Of a stretch of 64,000 bases of DNA, positions 51,582 to 59,653 are shown piece after piece. A program made the position numbers and the translations under genes. This stretch comes from Cyclobacteriaceae bacterium (GTDB lineage: Bacteria; Bacteroidota; Bacteroidia; Cytophagales; Cyclobacteriaceae), in assembly GCA_019638235.1 (NCBI GenBank), contig JAHBUE010000002.1, positions 124,001-188,000 of the forward strand, read 5' to 3'. The stretch's first letter is position 1; every line of letters starts with the position of its first letter. Under the pieces are notes generated by a model. It made no database searches. It was given only the letters and a program-made list of their open reading frames with translations, and was not told the origin of the DNA.

Positions 51582-52573
51582 TTGTCCAACATTCTTTTAA
51601 ATACTTCGTTGGCCTTGCCGGATATAAGCGACTCGGTTGCCTTAACAACGGCCGCCTCAATACCTGCATCCTGGTCGGTACAAAATAACGCCATAGCCGA
51701 GTTGGCAATCACCGCAGCGTTTTGTTGCCTCGTTCCCTTTCCTTCCAATACATTCAAAAATATTTCAGCCGACTCCTGTACAGAATCACCTCCTGAAATA
51801 TCAGCATACTGAACACGCGGCAAGCCCAGGTCAGCCGGTGTAGCTATGCGCTCGCCTTTGTTAAAATAATATTTAAACGGGCCGGTAAGCGAAATTTCAT
51901 CATAGCCTTCCAACCCGTGAAGAATAACAAACGACTTATCTGTTTCCTGATAGAGATAACCATATTGACGCGCCAACTCAAGATTAAACACTCCCACTAA
52001 TTGACGTTCAGGGCGGGCAGGATTTACCATCGGGCCAAGCATATTGAAAAAAGTTTTTACACCTAACTCTTTGCGGATTGGCGCAACATTTTTCATAGCC
52101 GGATGAAACAACGGTGCGTGCATAAAACAAATATTGGCACGGTCGAGACTTCGTTTTAACTCATCAACATTGTTAGTGAATTTATAACCAAAATACTCCA
52201 GCACGTTAGATGACCCGCAAGCCGATGAAACACCATAGTTGCCATGCTTGGCCACCAATTGCCCCGCACCTGCCACAACAAATGCCGACAGCGTAGAAAT
52301 ATTAAATGTATTTTTTCCGTCACCGCCCGTTCCGCATACATCCATTACCGGCTTATCAAAATTAACAGGCACGCAAAGCTCAAGCATAGCATCACGAAAA
52401 CCTTCCAGTTCCTCTACGGTAATGTTGCGCATCATATATACTGTCATAAATGACGACACCTGGCTTGGGTTGTACTTTCCAGACGCAAGGTCAACCAGTA
52501 CCTGCCGGGCTTCTTGCTTTGTCAGCGATTGATGCTCTATTAATTCATTCAGTACGTGTTTCATATTACTCAT
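51578..52573 (-). CDS. trpD: Anthranilate phosphoribosyltransferase TrpD
   Basis: 331 residues. Glycine-rich PRPP loop DVCGTGGDGKNTFNIST, KHGNYGVSSACGSSNVLE and LGPMVNPARPERQLVGVF. It transfers phosphoribose to anthranilate; not fused to trpG. The start may be ATG 52573 or ATG 52564. Confidence 0.97.
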   Translation of the reverse strand: MSNMKHVLNELIEHQSLTKQEARQVLVDLASGKYNPSQVSSFMTVYMMRNITVEELEGFRDAMLELCVPVNFDKPVMDVCGTGGDGKNTFNISTLSAFVVAGAGQLVAKHGNYGVSSACGSSNVLEYFGYKFTNNVDELKRSLDRANICFMHAPLFHPAMKNVAPIRKELGVKTFFNMLGPMVNPARPERQLVGVFNLELARQYGYLYQETDKSFVILHGLEGYDEISLTGPFKYYFNKGERIATPADLGLPRVQYADISGGDSVQESAEIFLNVLEGKGTRQQNAAVIANSAMALFCTDQDAGIEAAVVKATESLISGKANEVFKRMLDK

Positions 52574-52601
52574 TATTAACTTAAAGCCACGAAGCGTTTA
52601 T

Positions 52602-52630
52602 CCGTCTGACCGTTCTAAGCGGTCAGACGG
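52602..52630. repeat. Perfect 11-bp hairpin between trpG and trpD
   Basis: CCGTCTGACCG-N7-CGGTCAGACGG sits in the only sizeable gap inside the trp operon. No U-run follows on the minus strand, so it is not a standard terminator; an mRNA processing or stability element, or a palindromic repeat insertion, is more likely. Confidence 0.75.
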
Positions 52631-52642
52631 GACATTAAACTT

Positions 52643-53209
52643 TTAATTCTCCAACCAATTCTTCATAATCTTCGGCCCTTCCGGTGTCATGATAGACTCC
52701 GGGTGAAACTGAAGCCCCCGCACATTGTATTGCTTGTGTCGGATACCCATAATCATACCTTCTGAATTTTTGGCTGTTACAATTAAATCAGGCGTAATAG
52801 ATTCGGGAGAAACCGCCCACGAATGATAATGACAAACCTGGAAAGTTGAAGGCAAACCGTGATAAAGCACTTCGTTTTTATCCAACACCGTTGTTTGCGA
52901 AGTAACACCATGTAGCACTTCAGGAATATTAAACAACGTTGCTCCGAATACTTCGGCAATACCCTGATGCCCAAGGCAAATACCCAGAATACTTTTAGTG
53001 GGAGCATACGTTTTGATAAGCGCCTGCATAATACCCGCCTCGGAAGGAATACCCGGGCCGGGCGATAATAAAATCTTGTCGTACTTATCAACCTCTTCAA
53101 GCGTTATTTTATCGTTGCGATACACATCAAAATTGTAATTCAGTTCACGTATAATGTGTACTAAATTATAGGTGAACGAATCGTAGTTATCGAGAATTAA
53201 AATTTTCAT
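52643..53209 (-). CDS. trpG: Anthranilate synthase component II (glutamine amidotransferase) TrpG
   Basis: 188 residues from the ATG at 53209. Class I amidotransferase: ILILDNYDSFTYNLVH at the start, LLSPGPGIPSEAG, nucleophile Cys in GICLGHQGIAE and His/Glu in RGLQFHPESIMT. It supplies ammonia to TrpE. The start is five bases after the trpE stop. Confidence 0.95.
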   Translation of the reverse strand: MKILILDNYDSFTYNLVHIIRELNYNFDVYRNDKITLEEVDKYDKILLSPGPGIPSEAGIMQALIKTYAPTKSILGICLGHQGIAEVFGATLFNIPEVLHGVTSQTTVLDKNEVLYHGLPSTFQVCHYHSWAVSPESITPDLIVTAKNSEGMIMGIRHKQYNVRGLQFHPESIMTPEGPKIMKNWLEN

Positions 53210-53214
53210 AACAT

Positions 53215-54615
53215 TCAAATTTCTTCTGCCATTAAAATCGCTTTTCGTAAAGCACCTAATTTATTATTTACTTCATTCAATTCGCTTTCCGGTTTTGATT
53301 TGGAAACAACCCCCGCACCGGCCTGATAAATCAGTTCGTTATCTTTACTTAAAAACGTGCGTATCATAATAGCATGATTAAAATCGCCATTAAAACCAAG
53401 ATACCCGATAGCCCCTCCATAAAAACCGCGATTAGTGTTTTCATACCTGTCTATCAGCGTAAGCGCTTTATGCTTAGGCGCGCCCGATAACGTACCGGCA
53501 GGAAACGTGGCTGCCGCCATGCGTACTGTTTCCGACTGGTCGTTCAACTCGCCCGTAACCTCTGATACTAAGTGAATCACATGCGAATAATATTGCACTT
53601 CCTTAAACACCTTCACCTTCACATTATGCGCATGCCGGCTCATATCATTACGGGCAAGGTCAACCAGCATAATATGTTCGGCATTCTCCTTCTCATCTTC
53701 CGCAAGTTGGTTAGCCAACGTTGCGTCTTTCTGGTCATCGCCTGTTCTGCGAAACGTTCCGGCTATCGGAAAAATGCCTGCCTCGTTTTTACTCACCTTC
53801 AACTGTGCTTCTGGCGATGAACCAAACAATTTAAAATTACCATAATCAAAATAAAACAGGTATGGCGAAGGGTTAATAGAACGCAACGCCCGATACACAT
53901 TAAACTCATCGCCTTTAAACGAAGTGGTAAACCTTCGCGAAAGCACAAGCTGAAAGACATCGCCCCGATTGCAATGTTCTATCCCCTTTTCTACTGACGT
54001 CATAAATGCTCTATCATCTAAGTTAGAACTTTCGCCATTTACCAACCGGAAAGAATAGGTAGAGAACCGGTTGCTGTAAATCAACTTTTCAATCCGCTCA
54101 AGCGTGCTTTCTTGCTGAACAACAGGCGTATGTTCGGTTAGCGTTAATTCATTAGAGAAATGGTCAACCACAATCACATACCGGTAAAGTTTATAGATAA
54201 TATCCGGTAGTTGATATTCATGTTGCCTGATATCCACATCCTCAAAATACCGAACGGCATCGTAGGCCATGTAGCCAAACAACCCGTTGCCGGGTGCGGG
54301 TTTTTCTCTGGTTTGCTTTACCGAAAAAGCCGAACGAAATTTTTCAAGAGCGGATAACACCTCGCTGCGCTCTTTAATTTCTTCCACATCTGTACTTCCG
54401 TCAGGCCATTTACTGGTTATCGTATTCTTATCTACCACAAACGAGGCTAACGGTTCGCAACAAATCAGCGACAAGCTGTTTTCGTGCCCGTGGTAATCGG
54501 AGCTTTCCAACAGAATACTACCGGCAAACACATCGCGAAGCTTCAGGTAAATGTTTACCGGGGTGAGTGTATCGGCTAATAGTTTTTTTGTAAATACGTT
54601 TAGTTCAATTTTCAT
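53215..54615 (-). CDS. trpE: Anthranilate synthase component I TrpE
   Basis: 466 residues of chorismate-binding enzyme. Key blocks are GLFGYMAYDAVRYFED, GDVFQLVLSRRF, SPYLFYFDYGNFKLFGSSPE, PIAGTFRRTGDD, ERDNMS-type segment LVDLARNDMSRHAHNVKV, and TFPAGTLSGAPKHKALTLID. It converts chorismate to anthranilate with TrpG. First structural gene of the operon, 14 bp after the attenuator poly-U. Confidence 0.97.
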   Translation of the reverse strand: MKIELNVFTKKLLADTLTPVNIYLKLRDVFAGSILLESSDYHGHENSLSLICCEPLASFVVDKNTITSKWPDGSTDVEEIKERSEVLSALEKFRSAFSVKQTREKPAPGNGLFGYMAYDAVRYFEDVDIRQHEYQLPDIIYKLYRYVIVVDHFSNELTLTEHTPVVQQESTLERIEKLIYSNRFSTYSFRLVNGESSNLDDRAFMTSVEKGIEHCNRGDVFQLVLSRRFTTSFKGDEFNVYRALRSINPSPYLFYFDYGNFKLFGSSPEAQLKVSKNEAGIFPIAGTFRRTGDDQKDATLANQLAEDEKENAEHIMLVDLARNDMSRHAHNVKVKVFKEVQYYSHVIHLVSEVTGELNDQSETVRMAAATFPAGTLSGAPKHKALTLIDRYENTNRGFYGGAIGYLGFNGDFNHAIMIRTFLSKDNELIYQAGAGVVSKSKPESELNEVNNKLGALRKAILMAEEI

Positions 54616-54628
54616 TTCTTATCATCTT

Positions 54629-54666
54629 AAAAATAAAAAAGCCCGCTCCGGTGAATCGGGGCGGGC
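54629..54666 (-). terminator. trp attenuator terminator
   Basis: On the minus strand GCCCGC-C-CCG-ATTCA-C-CGG-A-GCGGGC (54666-54641) forms a G+C-rich hairpin followed by TTTTTTATTTTT. Its 5' arm and loop contain CCGATTCA (54659-54652), which is complementary to TGAATCGG in the leader-peptide region (54720-54713). The two pairings exclude each other, giving terminator and antiterminator. Confidence 0.9.
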
Positions 54667-54694
54667 CTTCCGCAATTTTGCTTTACCATTAATA

Positions 54695-54766
54695 CTAAAG
54701 CATAGCCATCCACCGATTCAATTTGAACCTGTGCCACCACCACGCTTTAACAGAATAATTCATCAT
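54695..54766 (-). CDS. trpL: trp operon leader peptide with WWW
   Basis: A 23-codon ORF from ATG 54766 (or the adjacent ATG 54763) to TAG 54697-54695. The peptide starts MMNYSVKAWWWHR and ends NRWMAML, with Trp codons 9, 10, 11 and 19. It lies between the THX gene and a terminator upstream of trpE. The antiterminator segment TGAATCGG covers codons 16-18, so a ribosome stalled at the three Trp codons would leave it free to pair with the terminator arm, while a ribosome reaching the stop would mask it. This is the arrangement of classic ribosome-mediated attenuation. Confidence 0.9.
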   Translation of the reverse strand: MMNYSVKAWWWHRFKLNRWMAML

Positions 54767-54768
54767 TT

Positions 54769-54951
54769 TTATTCAGCCTTTTTTCTTGCCGTCTTTCTTG
54801 GTTTTGAAGCCTTCGTTTCGTCCTTTGGCTTCGCTGTTTTCTTTGGACTTGCACGCTTCAGGCGGGTCTTGATTGACTTCTTATTACGGGATACACCGTA
54901 AGAGCCTCTCCAGCGCTTTCCTTGCTTTGATTTCTTATCGCCTTTACCCAT
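54769..54951 (-). CDS. 30S ribosomal protein THX-family protein
   Basis: 60 residues, very basic: MGKGDKKSKQGKRWRGSYGV at the N-terminus matches the THX family (GKGDKKTxxGKxxRGSYG). A Lys/Ala/Pro-rich C-terminal tail (KKTAKPKDETKASKPRK) extends it beyond the short Thermus protein. THX binds at the top of the 30S head. The gene ends two bases before the trp leader peptide, and the likely promoter is upstream of it, so THX and the trp leader may share a transcript. Confidence 0.85.
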   Translation of the reverse strand: MGKGDKKSKQGKRWRGSYGVSRNKKSIKTRLKRASPKKTAKPKDETKASKPRKTARKKAE

Positions 54952-54971
54952 TATTCAAAAATTTTGTTGAG

Positions 54972-55001
54972 CAAGTATAACAAGCGTGGTTGAAATTACA
55001 A
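54972..55001 (-). promoter_or_regulatory. Candidate promoter of THX-trp transcript
   Basis: On the minus strand TTG (55001-54999) and TATACTTG (54979-54972) are separated by 19 bp, close to the phylum consensus TTG-N19-TAnnTTTG. The ATG of THX is 20 bp downstream. Confidence 0.5.
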
Positions 55002-55060
55002 AATCCGGTGCCAAATCGTGGTTAATTTATATCTTACGTGTCGATAAAGCCATTTTCAAC

Positions 55061-56221
55061 ATGAATCTATCCAAAACAGTAGTCATTATCACCGCCTGCA
55101 TTACCCTGTATAGCTGTGCAGACGAAAAGAAAGGCCATGGTTCATCAGCCGTTTTAAAGGAAGCATATAAAGATGCTTTTCTTATTGGCAGCGCTGTCAA
55201 CAATGAAATTATCTCAGGTGAAGACGGGACATCGCAGGATATTGTGATACAGCAATTCAATACCATTACGGCAGAAAATGTAATGAAAGCCGCGTTAATC
55301 AATCCCGAACCCGGTGTATATAATTTCGGACCTGCCGATGAATTTGTGGCGTTCGGAGAAAAGCATGATATGTTTATTGTGGGGCATACACTGGTTTGGC
55401 ACAACCAGTGCCCGCCCTGGTTTTTTACCAATGCCGAAGGCAAGCCCAACACCAAAGAGGAAATGATTGAGCGACTACGAAGCCATACTGAAACCGTTGC
55501 AGGCCGGTACAAAGGAAGAGTACAGGCCTGGGATGTGGTGAATGAAGTGATTGATAACGATGGCAGTTACCGGCCCACCACATGGGTAAATGCTTTCGCC
55601 AATGGCGATACGCTTGTAAAATATGCTTTCAAATTTGCAGCAGAGTATGCGCCTGATGCCGAATTATATTATAACGATTTCAACACCTGGCGACCCGCAA
55701 AAAGAGATGGCATTGTGCGGTTAGTAAAAATGTTGCAGAAGGAAGGCATACGTATTGACGGTGTGGGCATGCAAGGCCATTGGGGATTGAACTATCCCAA
55801 AAATGAATACATAGAAGCAGCCATTGATTCCTTTGCTGCCTGTGGTGTTAAAGTGATGATAACAGAATTGGATGTAGATGTGCTTCCGCTTACAAAAGAA
55901 GGGCAAATCATCGGGCAGGTAATGAGCGATAAGCAATTTCAATTGGAAGAGTTTAAGTCATTTCTTGATCCCTATGCTAACGGCTTGCCCGAAAGTGTGC
56001 AAACGGAACTGGCAAACCGGTACCGGGAGTTGTTTGAAATTTTTTACCGGAAAAAAGACAAACTCGATCGTGTAACGCTTTGGGGCGTGCATGACGACAT
56101 GAGTTGGAAAAACGGTTATCCTGTTCCGGGCAGAACCAATTACCCGTTATTGTGGAACAGGGAACGAAACCCCAAGCCTGCCTTTCATGCCGTAGTAAAT
56201 GTTGCGGAAACTCTCCCTTGA
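55061..56221 (+). CDS. GH10 endo-1,4-beta-xylanase, lipoprotein
   Basis: About 386 residues from ATG 55061, which gives a lipobox LYSC; a frame upstream to 54986 adds no signal. The GH10 barrel shows TAENVMKAALINPEPGVYNF, GHTLVWHNQCPPWFF, the acid/base Glu in AWDVVNEVIDNDG, YYNDFNTW and the nucleophile Glu in VMITELDVDVLPL. It cleaves xylan and is probably cell-surface attached. No other polysaccharide-utilisation gene is adjacent. Confidence 0.92.
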   Translation: MNLSKTVVIITACITLYSCADEKKGHGSSAVLKEAYKDAFLIGSAVNNEIISGEDGTSQDIVIQQFNTITAENVMKAALINPEPGVYNFGPADEFVAFGEKHDMFIVGHTLVWHNQCPPWFFTNAEGKPNTKEEMIERLRSHTETVAGRYKGRVQAWDVVNEVIDNDGSYRPTTWVNAFANGDTLVKYAFKFAAEYAPDAELYYNDFNTWRPAKRDGIVRLVKMLQKEGIRIDGVGMQGHWGLNYPKNEYIEAAIDSFAACGVKVMITELDVDVLPLTKEGQIIGQVMSDKQFQLEEFKSFLDPYANGLPESVQTELANRYRELFEIFYRKKDKLDRVTLWGVHDDMSWKNGYPVPGRTNYPLLWNRERNPKPAFHAVVNVAETLP

Positions 56222-56224
56222 AAA

Positions 56225-56770
56225 TCATCCCAATGGAAGAGTAAACAAGATACAATCTTTAGGCTCATTGCCCTGGTTCACAAACCGAAACCACCTGGCC
56301 AACCGGGCTTCTTCCTTCAGGCCGCACTTTTCAAGTACCCGAACGGAAGCCTTGTTCTCTTCGTCCACAAACGTACCGATACGGAATATGCCTTCCTGCC
56401 TTTTCAGGATGTTCAGCATGGCGCGGGCGGCCTCTGTGGCATATCCCCTGCCCCATTGTGTAGGGCTTACGATATATCCAAACTGTATTTTCCCTGCATC
56501 ATTCATTATCCCGAAACTGCCGATAAGCCTGTATGAATTTTGCAACCTTATGGAAAACGAAAAATCCGTTCCTTTTGTCCAGGCCGACCAGGCATAGGCC
56601 AAAAATTCGCGCGTATCGCGAATGGATTGGTGCGTGGGCCATGACACATACCGTGTAGCCTCATCCTTACTGGCATACGAGTAAAACATTTCCTCGGCAT
56701 CTTCGTATCTTAGCCGCTGAAGCACTAACCGCTCTGTTTCAATCTTTTCAGGAATATTCAGGCACAGCAT
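56225..56770 (-). CDS. GNAT-family (RimJ/RimL-type) acetyltransferase
   Basis: 181 residues from the ATG at 56770; the frame upstream to 56800 overlaps the divergent gene. ETERLVLQRLRYEDAEEMF at the start, the acetyl-CoA loop in QWGRGYATEAARAML and NKASVRVLEKCGL are typical of ribosomal-protein/streptothricin-type acetyltransferases. Substrate unknown. Convergent with the xylanase gene. Confidence 0.85.
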   Translation of the reverse strand: MLCLNIPEKIETERLVLQRLRYEDAEEMFYSYASKDEATRYVSWPTHQSIRDTREFLAYAWSAWTKGTDFSFSIRLQNSYRLIGSFGIMNDAGKIQFGYIVSPTQWGRGYATEAARAMLNILKRQEGIFRIGTFVDEENKASVRVLEKCGLKEEARLARWFRFVNQGNEPKDCILFTLPLG

Positions 56771-56793
56771 AGGGTAAACATAAGAAATTTTAC

Positions 56794-57036
56794 ATGGCAA
56801 AAAGTCAGAATATCGTTCACCAGTATTATAAAAAACAATTGGAAGACGGGCTTCGCATCCTCGTTAAGGTAAATCCCTATCTTTTTACCGGCACCGAAAT
56901 TACCCTTTCGCCTCAAAACAAAACGCACATTCGCGAACTGACCTTTGACGAGCATATTTTTAAGGATTTAGAGGCCGATGGTTTTGAGCCGTGCAATCCC
57001 TTAGAATTCAACCTGTATTTATCCGGTCTTGCCTGA
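56794..57036 (+). CDS. Small conserved-looking protein of unknown function
   Basis: 80 residues, no signal peptide or membrane span. The N-terminus is AKSQNIVHQYYKKQLEDGLR and the C-terminus FEPCNPLEFNLYLSGLA. Codon use is like the neighbours. ATG 56794. No family recognised. It lies directly upstream of the SRP RNA gene. Confidence 0.6.
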   Translation: MAKSQNIVHQYYKKQLEDGLRILVKVNPYLFTGTEITLSPQNKTHIRELTFDEHIFKDLEADGFEPCNPLEFNLYLSGLA

Positions 57037-57066
57037 TTTTAACAGAAGCAAAACCGGAAAACCTTT

Positions 57067-57074
57067 TATATTTG
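57067..57074 (+). promoter_or_regulatory. -7 element of the SRP RNA gene
   Basis: TATATTTG matches the TAnnTTTG consensus and lies about 5-10 bp before the expected 5' end of the SRP RNA. Confidence 0.5.
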
Positions 57075-57077
57075 CAC

Positions 57078-57172
57078 CCGGCAAGCCGGCACGACCAGCT
57101 CCTGCTGAACTCCCCCAGGACCGGAAGGTAGCAAGGGTAGGCGGTTGTAGCGGTGCGATGTTCGGTTTGCCA
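57078..57172 (+). ncRNA. ffs: Small signal recognition particle RNA (4.5S-type)
   Basis: The apical SRP domain is clear: GAACTCCCCCAGGACC, then GGAAGGTAGCAAGGGTA, the conserved tetraloop and symmetric/asymmetric loop region that binds Ffh. The ends pair (GGCAAGCCG near 57080 with CGGTTTGCC near 57163-57171), and an U-rich run ATTTTTATTTT follows as terminator. Confidence 0.92.
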
Positions 57173-57230
57173 TTTTTATTTTCTACCAACCAGATTCTGT
57201 ATTTTTACCCTGATAAACCACTTACCAAAC

Positions 57231-57887
57231 ATGAAATTTTTTATTGACACCGCAAACCTCAACGAAATTAAAGAAGCGCACGACCTGGGCGTGTTGGATG
57301 GCGTAACCACCAACCCCTCGCTTATGGCCAAAGAAGGTATTAAAGGCGATGATAACATCAAGGCTCATTATAAGGCCATTTGCAACATAGTTGTTAACAA
57401 CGTAAGCGCTGAAGTAATCGCTACCGATTACGATAACATTATTAAAGAAGGCAAAGAATTAGCTAAGATTGACGATAAGATTGTGGTGAAGGTGCCGATG
57501 ATTAAAGATGGCGTGAAAGCCCTGCGGTACTTTTCAAATGAAGGCATCCGCACCAACTGCACATTGGTTTTCTCTGCCGGGCAGGCGCTTTTGGCAGCTA
57601 AAGCCGGGGCAAGTTATGTTTCTCCTTTTCTTGGCAGATTAGACGATGTGTCGCAGGATGGCCTGGAACTAATCGACCAGATTCGCCACATTTATGATAA
57701 CTACGGGTTTGAAACCGAAGTGCTGGCCGCATCTATCCGCCACGTTATGCACCTGATTAAGTGTGCAGAAATTGGCGCTGATGTAGCTACATGTCCGCTG
57801 AACGTGATAACAGGTTTGTTGAAACACCCGTTGACTGATGTAGGACTTGAAAAGTTTTTAGCTGATTATAAAAAAGTAAACGGATAA
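57231..57887 (+). CDS. Short-type transaldolase / fructose-6-phosphate aldolase-like
   Basis: 218 residues from the ATG at 57231. Upstream in-frame codons would run through the SRP RNA and are rejected. Motifs: [29 protein letters not shown], the Schiff-base Lys in [35 protein letters not shown] and ASIRHV. Members act as transaldolases in the pentose phosphate pathway or as F6P aldolases; the sequence alone does not decide. Confidence 0.93.
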   Translation: MKFFIDTANLNEIKEAHDLGVLDGVTTNPSLMAKEGIKGDDNIKAHYKAICNIVVNNVSAEVIATDYDNIIKEGKELAKIDDKIVVKVPMIKDGVKALRYFSNEGIRTNCTLVFSAGQALLAAKAGASYVSPFLGRLDDVSQDGLELIDQIRHIYDNYGFETEVLAASIRHVMHLIKCAEIGADVATCPLNVITGLLKHPLTDVGLEKFLADYKKVNG

Positions 57888-57946
57888 CCTGCCTCCGCCC
57901 AGCCTGCTCCCTGCGGGATACGGCTGGCAAGTACTCCGGCAGGCAA
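57888..57946. repeat. Imperfect palindrome with CCTGCC/GGCAGG ends
   Basis: Outer arms CCTGCC and GGCAGG and inner arms CCCAGCC and GGCTGG form an imperfect stem-loop that begins right after the transaldolase stop codon. A heptad array follows immediately. Confidence 0.65.
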
Positions 57947-57950
57947 GCCC

Positions 57951-57978
57951 AACCCGTAACCCGAACCCCGTAACCCGT
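57951..57978 (-). repeat. Four-unit heptad array abutting the ftsE start
   Basis: Units AACCCGT, AACCCGA, ACCCCGT and AACCCGT end exactly at the ATG of ftsE. Sequence family and phase relative to the ATG are the same as at cysN. Confidence 0.9.
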
Positions 57979-58686
57979 ATGTTCTCAACCGACCCCGTAG
58001 TACGTGTAAAAGAAGCAAGCATCTTCCAGGAGCACAACACCGTTCTTGGCGACATTAGCTTTGATATTGAAAAAGGCGAATTTGTTTTCCTTGTGGGAAG
58101 AACCGGTTCGGGAAAATCGTCACTACTAAAAACACTGTATGCCGACCTTCCGTTGCGCTTAGGCGATATTGAAATTGCCGGATTCAGCATACGCGGTATT
58201 AAACATTCCGAAATTCCGATGTTGCGCAGAAAACTTGGAATTATTTTCCAGGATTTTCAACTCTTCCCCGACCGCACCGTAGCAGATAACCTCATGTTTG
58301 TGATGAAAGCCACGGGCTGGAACGACAACAGCAAGATGAAAACACGCTTACAGGAAGTATTAATGAAAGTGGGATTGGGAGCGGTAGAGAAAAAAATGCC
58401 GCATCAACTTTCAGGCGGGGAACAACAACGCGTGGTGATTGCCCGCGCCCTGCTAAACGAACCGGCCATACTTATTGCTGATGAACCAACCGGAAACCTT
58501 GACCCGGAAGTATCTTACGGTATTTTGAAAGTCTTCCAGGAAATAAACAAAAGCGGAACAGCCGTATTAATGGCCACCCACGATTACGGACTAATCAAAA
58601 AATTTCCTTGCCGGATATTGAAGTGCGAAGAGGGTAAGGTTGTTGACTCGGTGAAGGAGCCGTTTGAGCTTACAACAGGATATTAA
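57979..58686 (+). CDS. ftsE: Cell-division ABC ATPase FtsE
   Basis: 235 residues. Walker [10 protein letters not shown], signature [17 protein letters not shown], Walker [15 protein letters not shown], switch His in [10 protein letters not shown]; the Q-loop [20 protein letters not shown] is typical of FtsE. FtsE works with the membrane protein FtsX to control peptidoglycan hydrolysis at the septum; ftsX is not adjacent, as is usual in this phylum. The ATG at 57979 has no Shine-Dalgarno because a heptad repeat occupies the upstream 28 bp. Confidence 0.88.
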   Translation: MFSTDPVVRVKEASIFQEHNTVLGDISFDIEKGEFVFLVGRTGSGKSSLLKTLYADLPLRLGDIEIAGFSIRGIKHSEIPMLRRKLGIIFQDFQLFPDRTVADNLMFVMKATGWNDNSKMKTRLQEVLMKVGLGAVEKKMPHQLSGGEQQRVVIARALLNEPAILIADEPTGNLDPEVSYGILKVFQEINKSGTAVLMATHDYGLIKKFPCRILKCEEGKVVDSVKEPFELTTGY

Positions 58687-58767
58687 CACTCAGGTTCATT
58701 TTTTTCGTTTTAGTTATATTCGTTACATTTGTTATCGGCAGTATTCCTGATGATTAATACAAAAAAC

Positions 58768-58977
58768 ATGGAAGCGATTACTATTCATCCCAAAAGTACG
58801 AAGCAGTTAAAAGCTGTAAAGGCTGTACTCAAGGCTTTGCAAATACCTTTTGAACCACAATCCGCTTCATTACCCGCCCATATTTCAAAAAGTATCTACA
58901 CTGGTCTGAAGCAATTTGAAGCAGGGCAAACAATCACGCTTGACGAATTTAAAAACAAGCATTTCGGCAAACAGTGA
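58768..58977 (+). CDS. Small antitoxin-like protein (DUF2683-like)
   Basis: 69 residues from ATG 58768 (ATG 58750 also possible). The sequence EAITIHPKSTKQLKAVKAVL, then LKALQIPFE and LDEFKNKHFGKQ matches the plan of short DUF2683-type antitoxins found before RelE/Txe-like toxins. Its stop overlaps the GTG start of the decayed toxin (GTGA), the normal arrangement for such pairs. Confidence 0.65.
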   Translation: MEAITIHPKSTKQLKAVKAVLKALQIPFEPQSASLPAHISKSIYTGLKQFEAGQTITLDEFKNKHFGKQ

Positions 58978-59127
58978 ATTACGCTATCCTGTTTACCCCT
59001 GAAGCTGAAGACACCTACGATAAAGTGCATCCTACACAAAAATTGCTCACTTCTCTATAAAATAATTGGTAACACTATTGTGGTTGTTTGCTTTTGGGAT
59101 AATCGCCAAGACCCGATTTTTACATAA
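58974..59127 (+). pseudogene. RelE/ParE-type toxin remnant with internal deletion
   Basis: GTG 58974 opens a frame VNYAILFTPEAEDTYDKVHP, the typical N-terminus of RelE/ParE-superfamily toxins, but it stops at 59060. In another frame the toxin C-terminus follows at once: LLYKIIGNTIVVVCFWDNRQ then DP. About 45 residues of the middle are missing. The toxin is therefore inactive, while the antitoxin frame remains intact. Confidence 0.75.
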
Positions 59128-59143
59128 CCACGTTACCTGATAA

Positions 59144-59653
59144 CTAAACCTTTGTATCCGTTTTACTCTCCCCTTCATCCTGCTGGTCGAGTTTATACAA
59201 TTGCTGATTTAATAAATCAATACGAATCAGTAAATTCAGCACAAGCGCTTCTTTTACTTTTTTACTTGGCCGTATCCGCATTTCTTCTTTCAATACTTCA
59301 TACATGGCTTCCAGTTGTTTGAAATCATTCGTAAACCCATTCAGGTTAGGCTCTCCATGATAGGATTCAATCATTTCAACCTTATCGGCAATCTCACGAA
59401 AGTAAAACTTCTCAACATCCTGCAATTCCTTTAATGCAACCTGGTTATCGGCACCCGGAGCAAGACGCGGATATAACAGGTATGCCGATAACGCCATAAA
59501 AAATACGGCCGCAGCCCTCCAGAAAATCAACGAAGCAGAAGTCTGACTTCCAAAAAGTTTCCTGCTGACATTTTTCCATACACGCTCAGACGGCTTACGG
59601 TCATCAAACGCCTGGCGGTTAGCCTGAACAAATTCTTCTAATTTCTTACTCAT
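59144..59653 (-). CDS. Anti-sigma-factor-like single-pass membrane protein
   Basis: 169 residues. A cytoplasmic N-terminus (SKKLEEFVQANRQAFDDRKP), one membrane segment (LIFWRAAAVFFMALSAYLLY) and an acidic, helical C-terminal domain. Its ATG overlaps the stop of the ECF sigma factor gene, the normal arrangement for sigma/anti-sigma pairs. No zinc-binding HxxxCxxC motif is seen, so it belongs to the non-ZAS type. Confidence 0.75.
   Translation of the reverse strand: MSKKLEEFVQANRQAFDDRKPSERVWKNVSRKLFGSQTSASLIFWRAAAVFFMALSAYLLYPRLAPGADNQVALKELQDVEKFYFREIADKVEMIESYHGEPNLNGFTNDFKQLEAMYEVLKEEMRIRPSKKVKEALVLNLLIRIDLLNQQLYKLDQQDEGESKTDTKV

Noticed and set aside
54629..54666. Hairpin considered only as the terminator of THX
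   Set aside because: The WWW leader peptide and a mutually exclusive antiterminator pairing between THX and trpE make an attenuator the better explanation, though THX transcripts would also end there.
57153..57230. N-terminal extension of the transaldolase
   Set aside because: The extension would be translated from the 3' part of the SRP RNA; the family N-terminus begins at ATG 57231.
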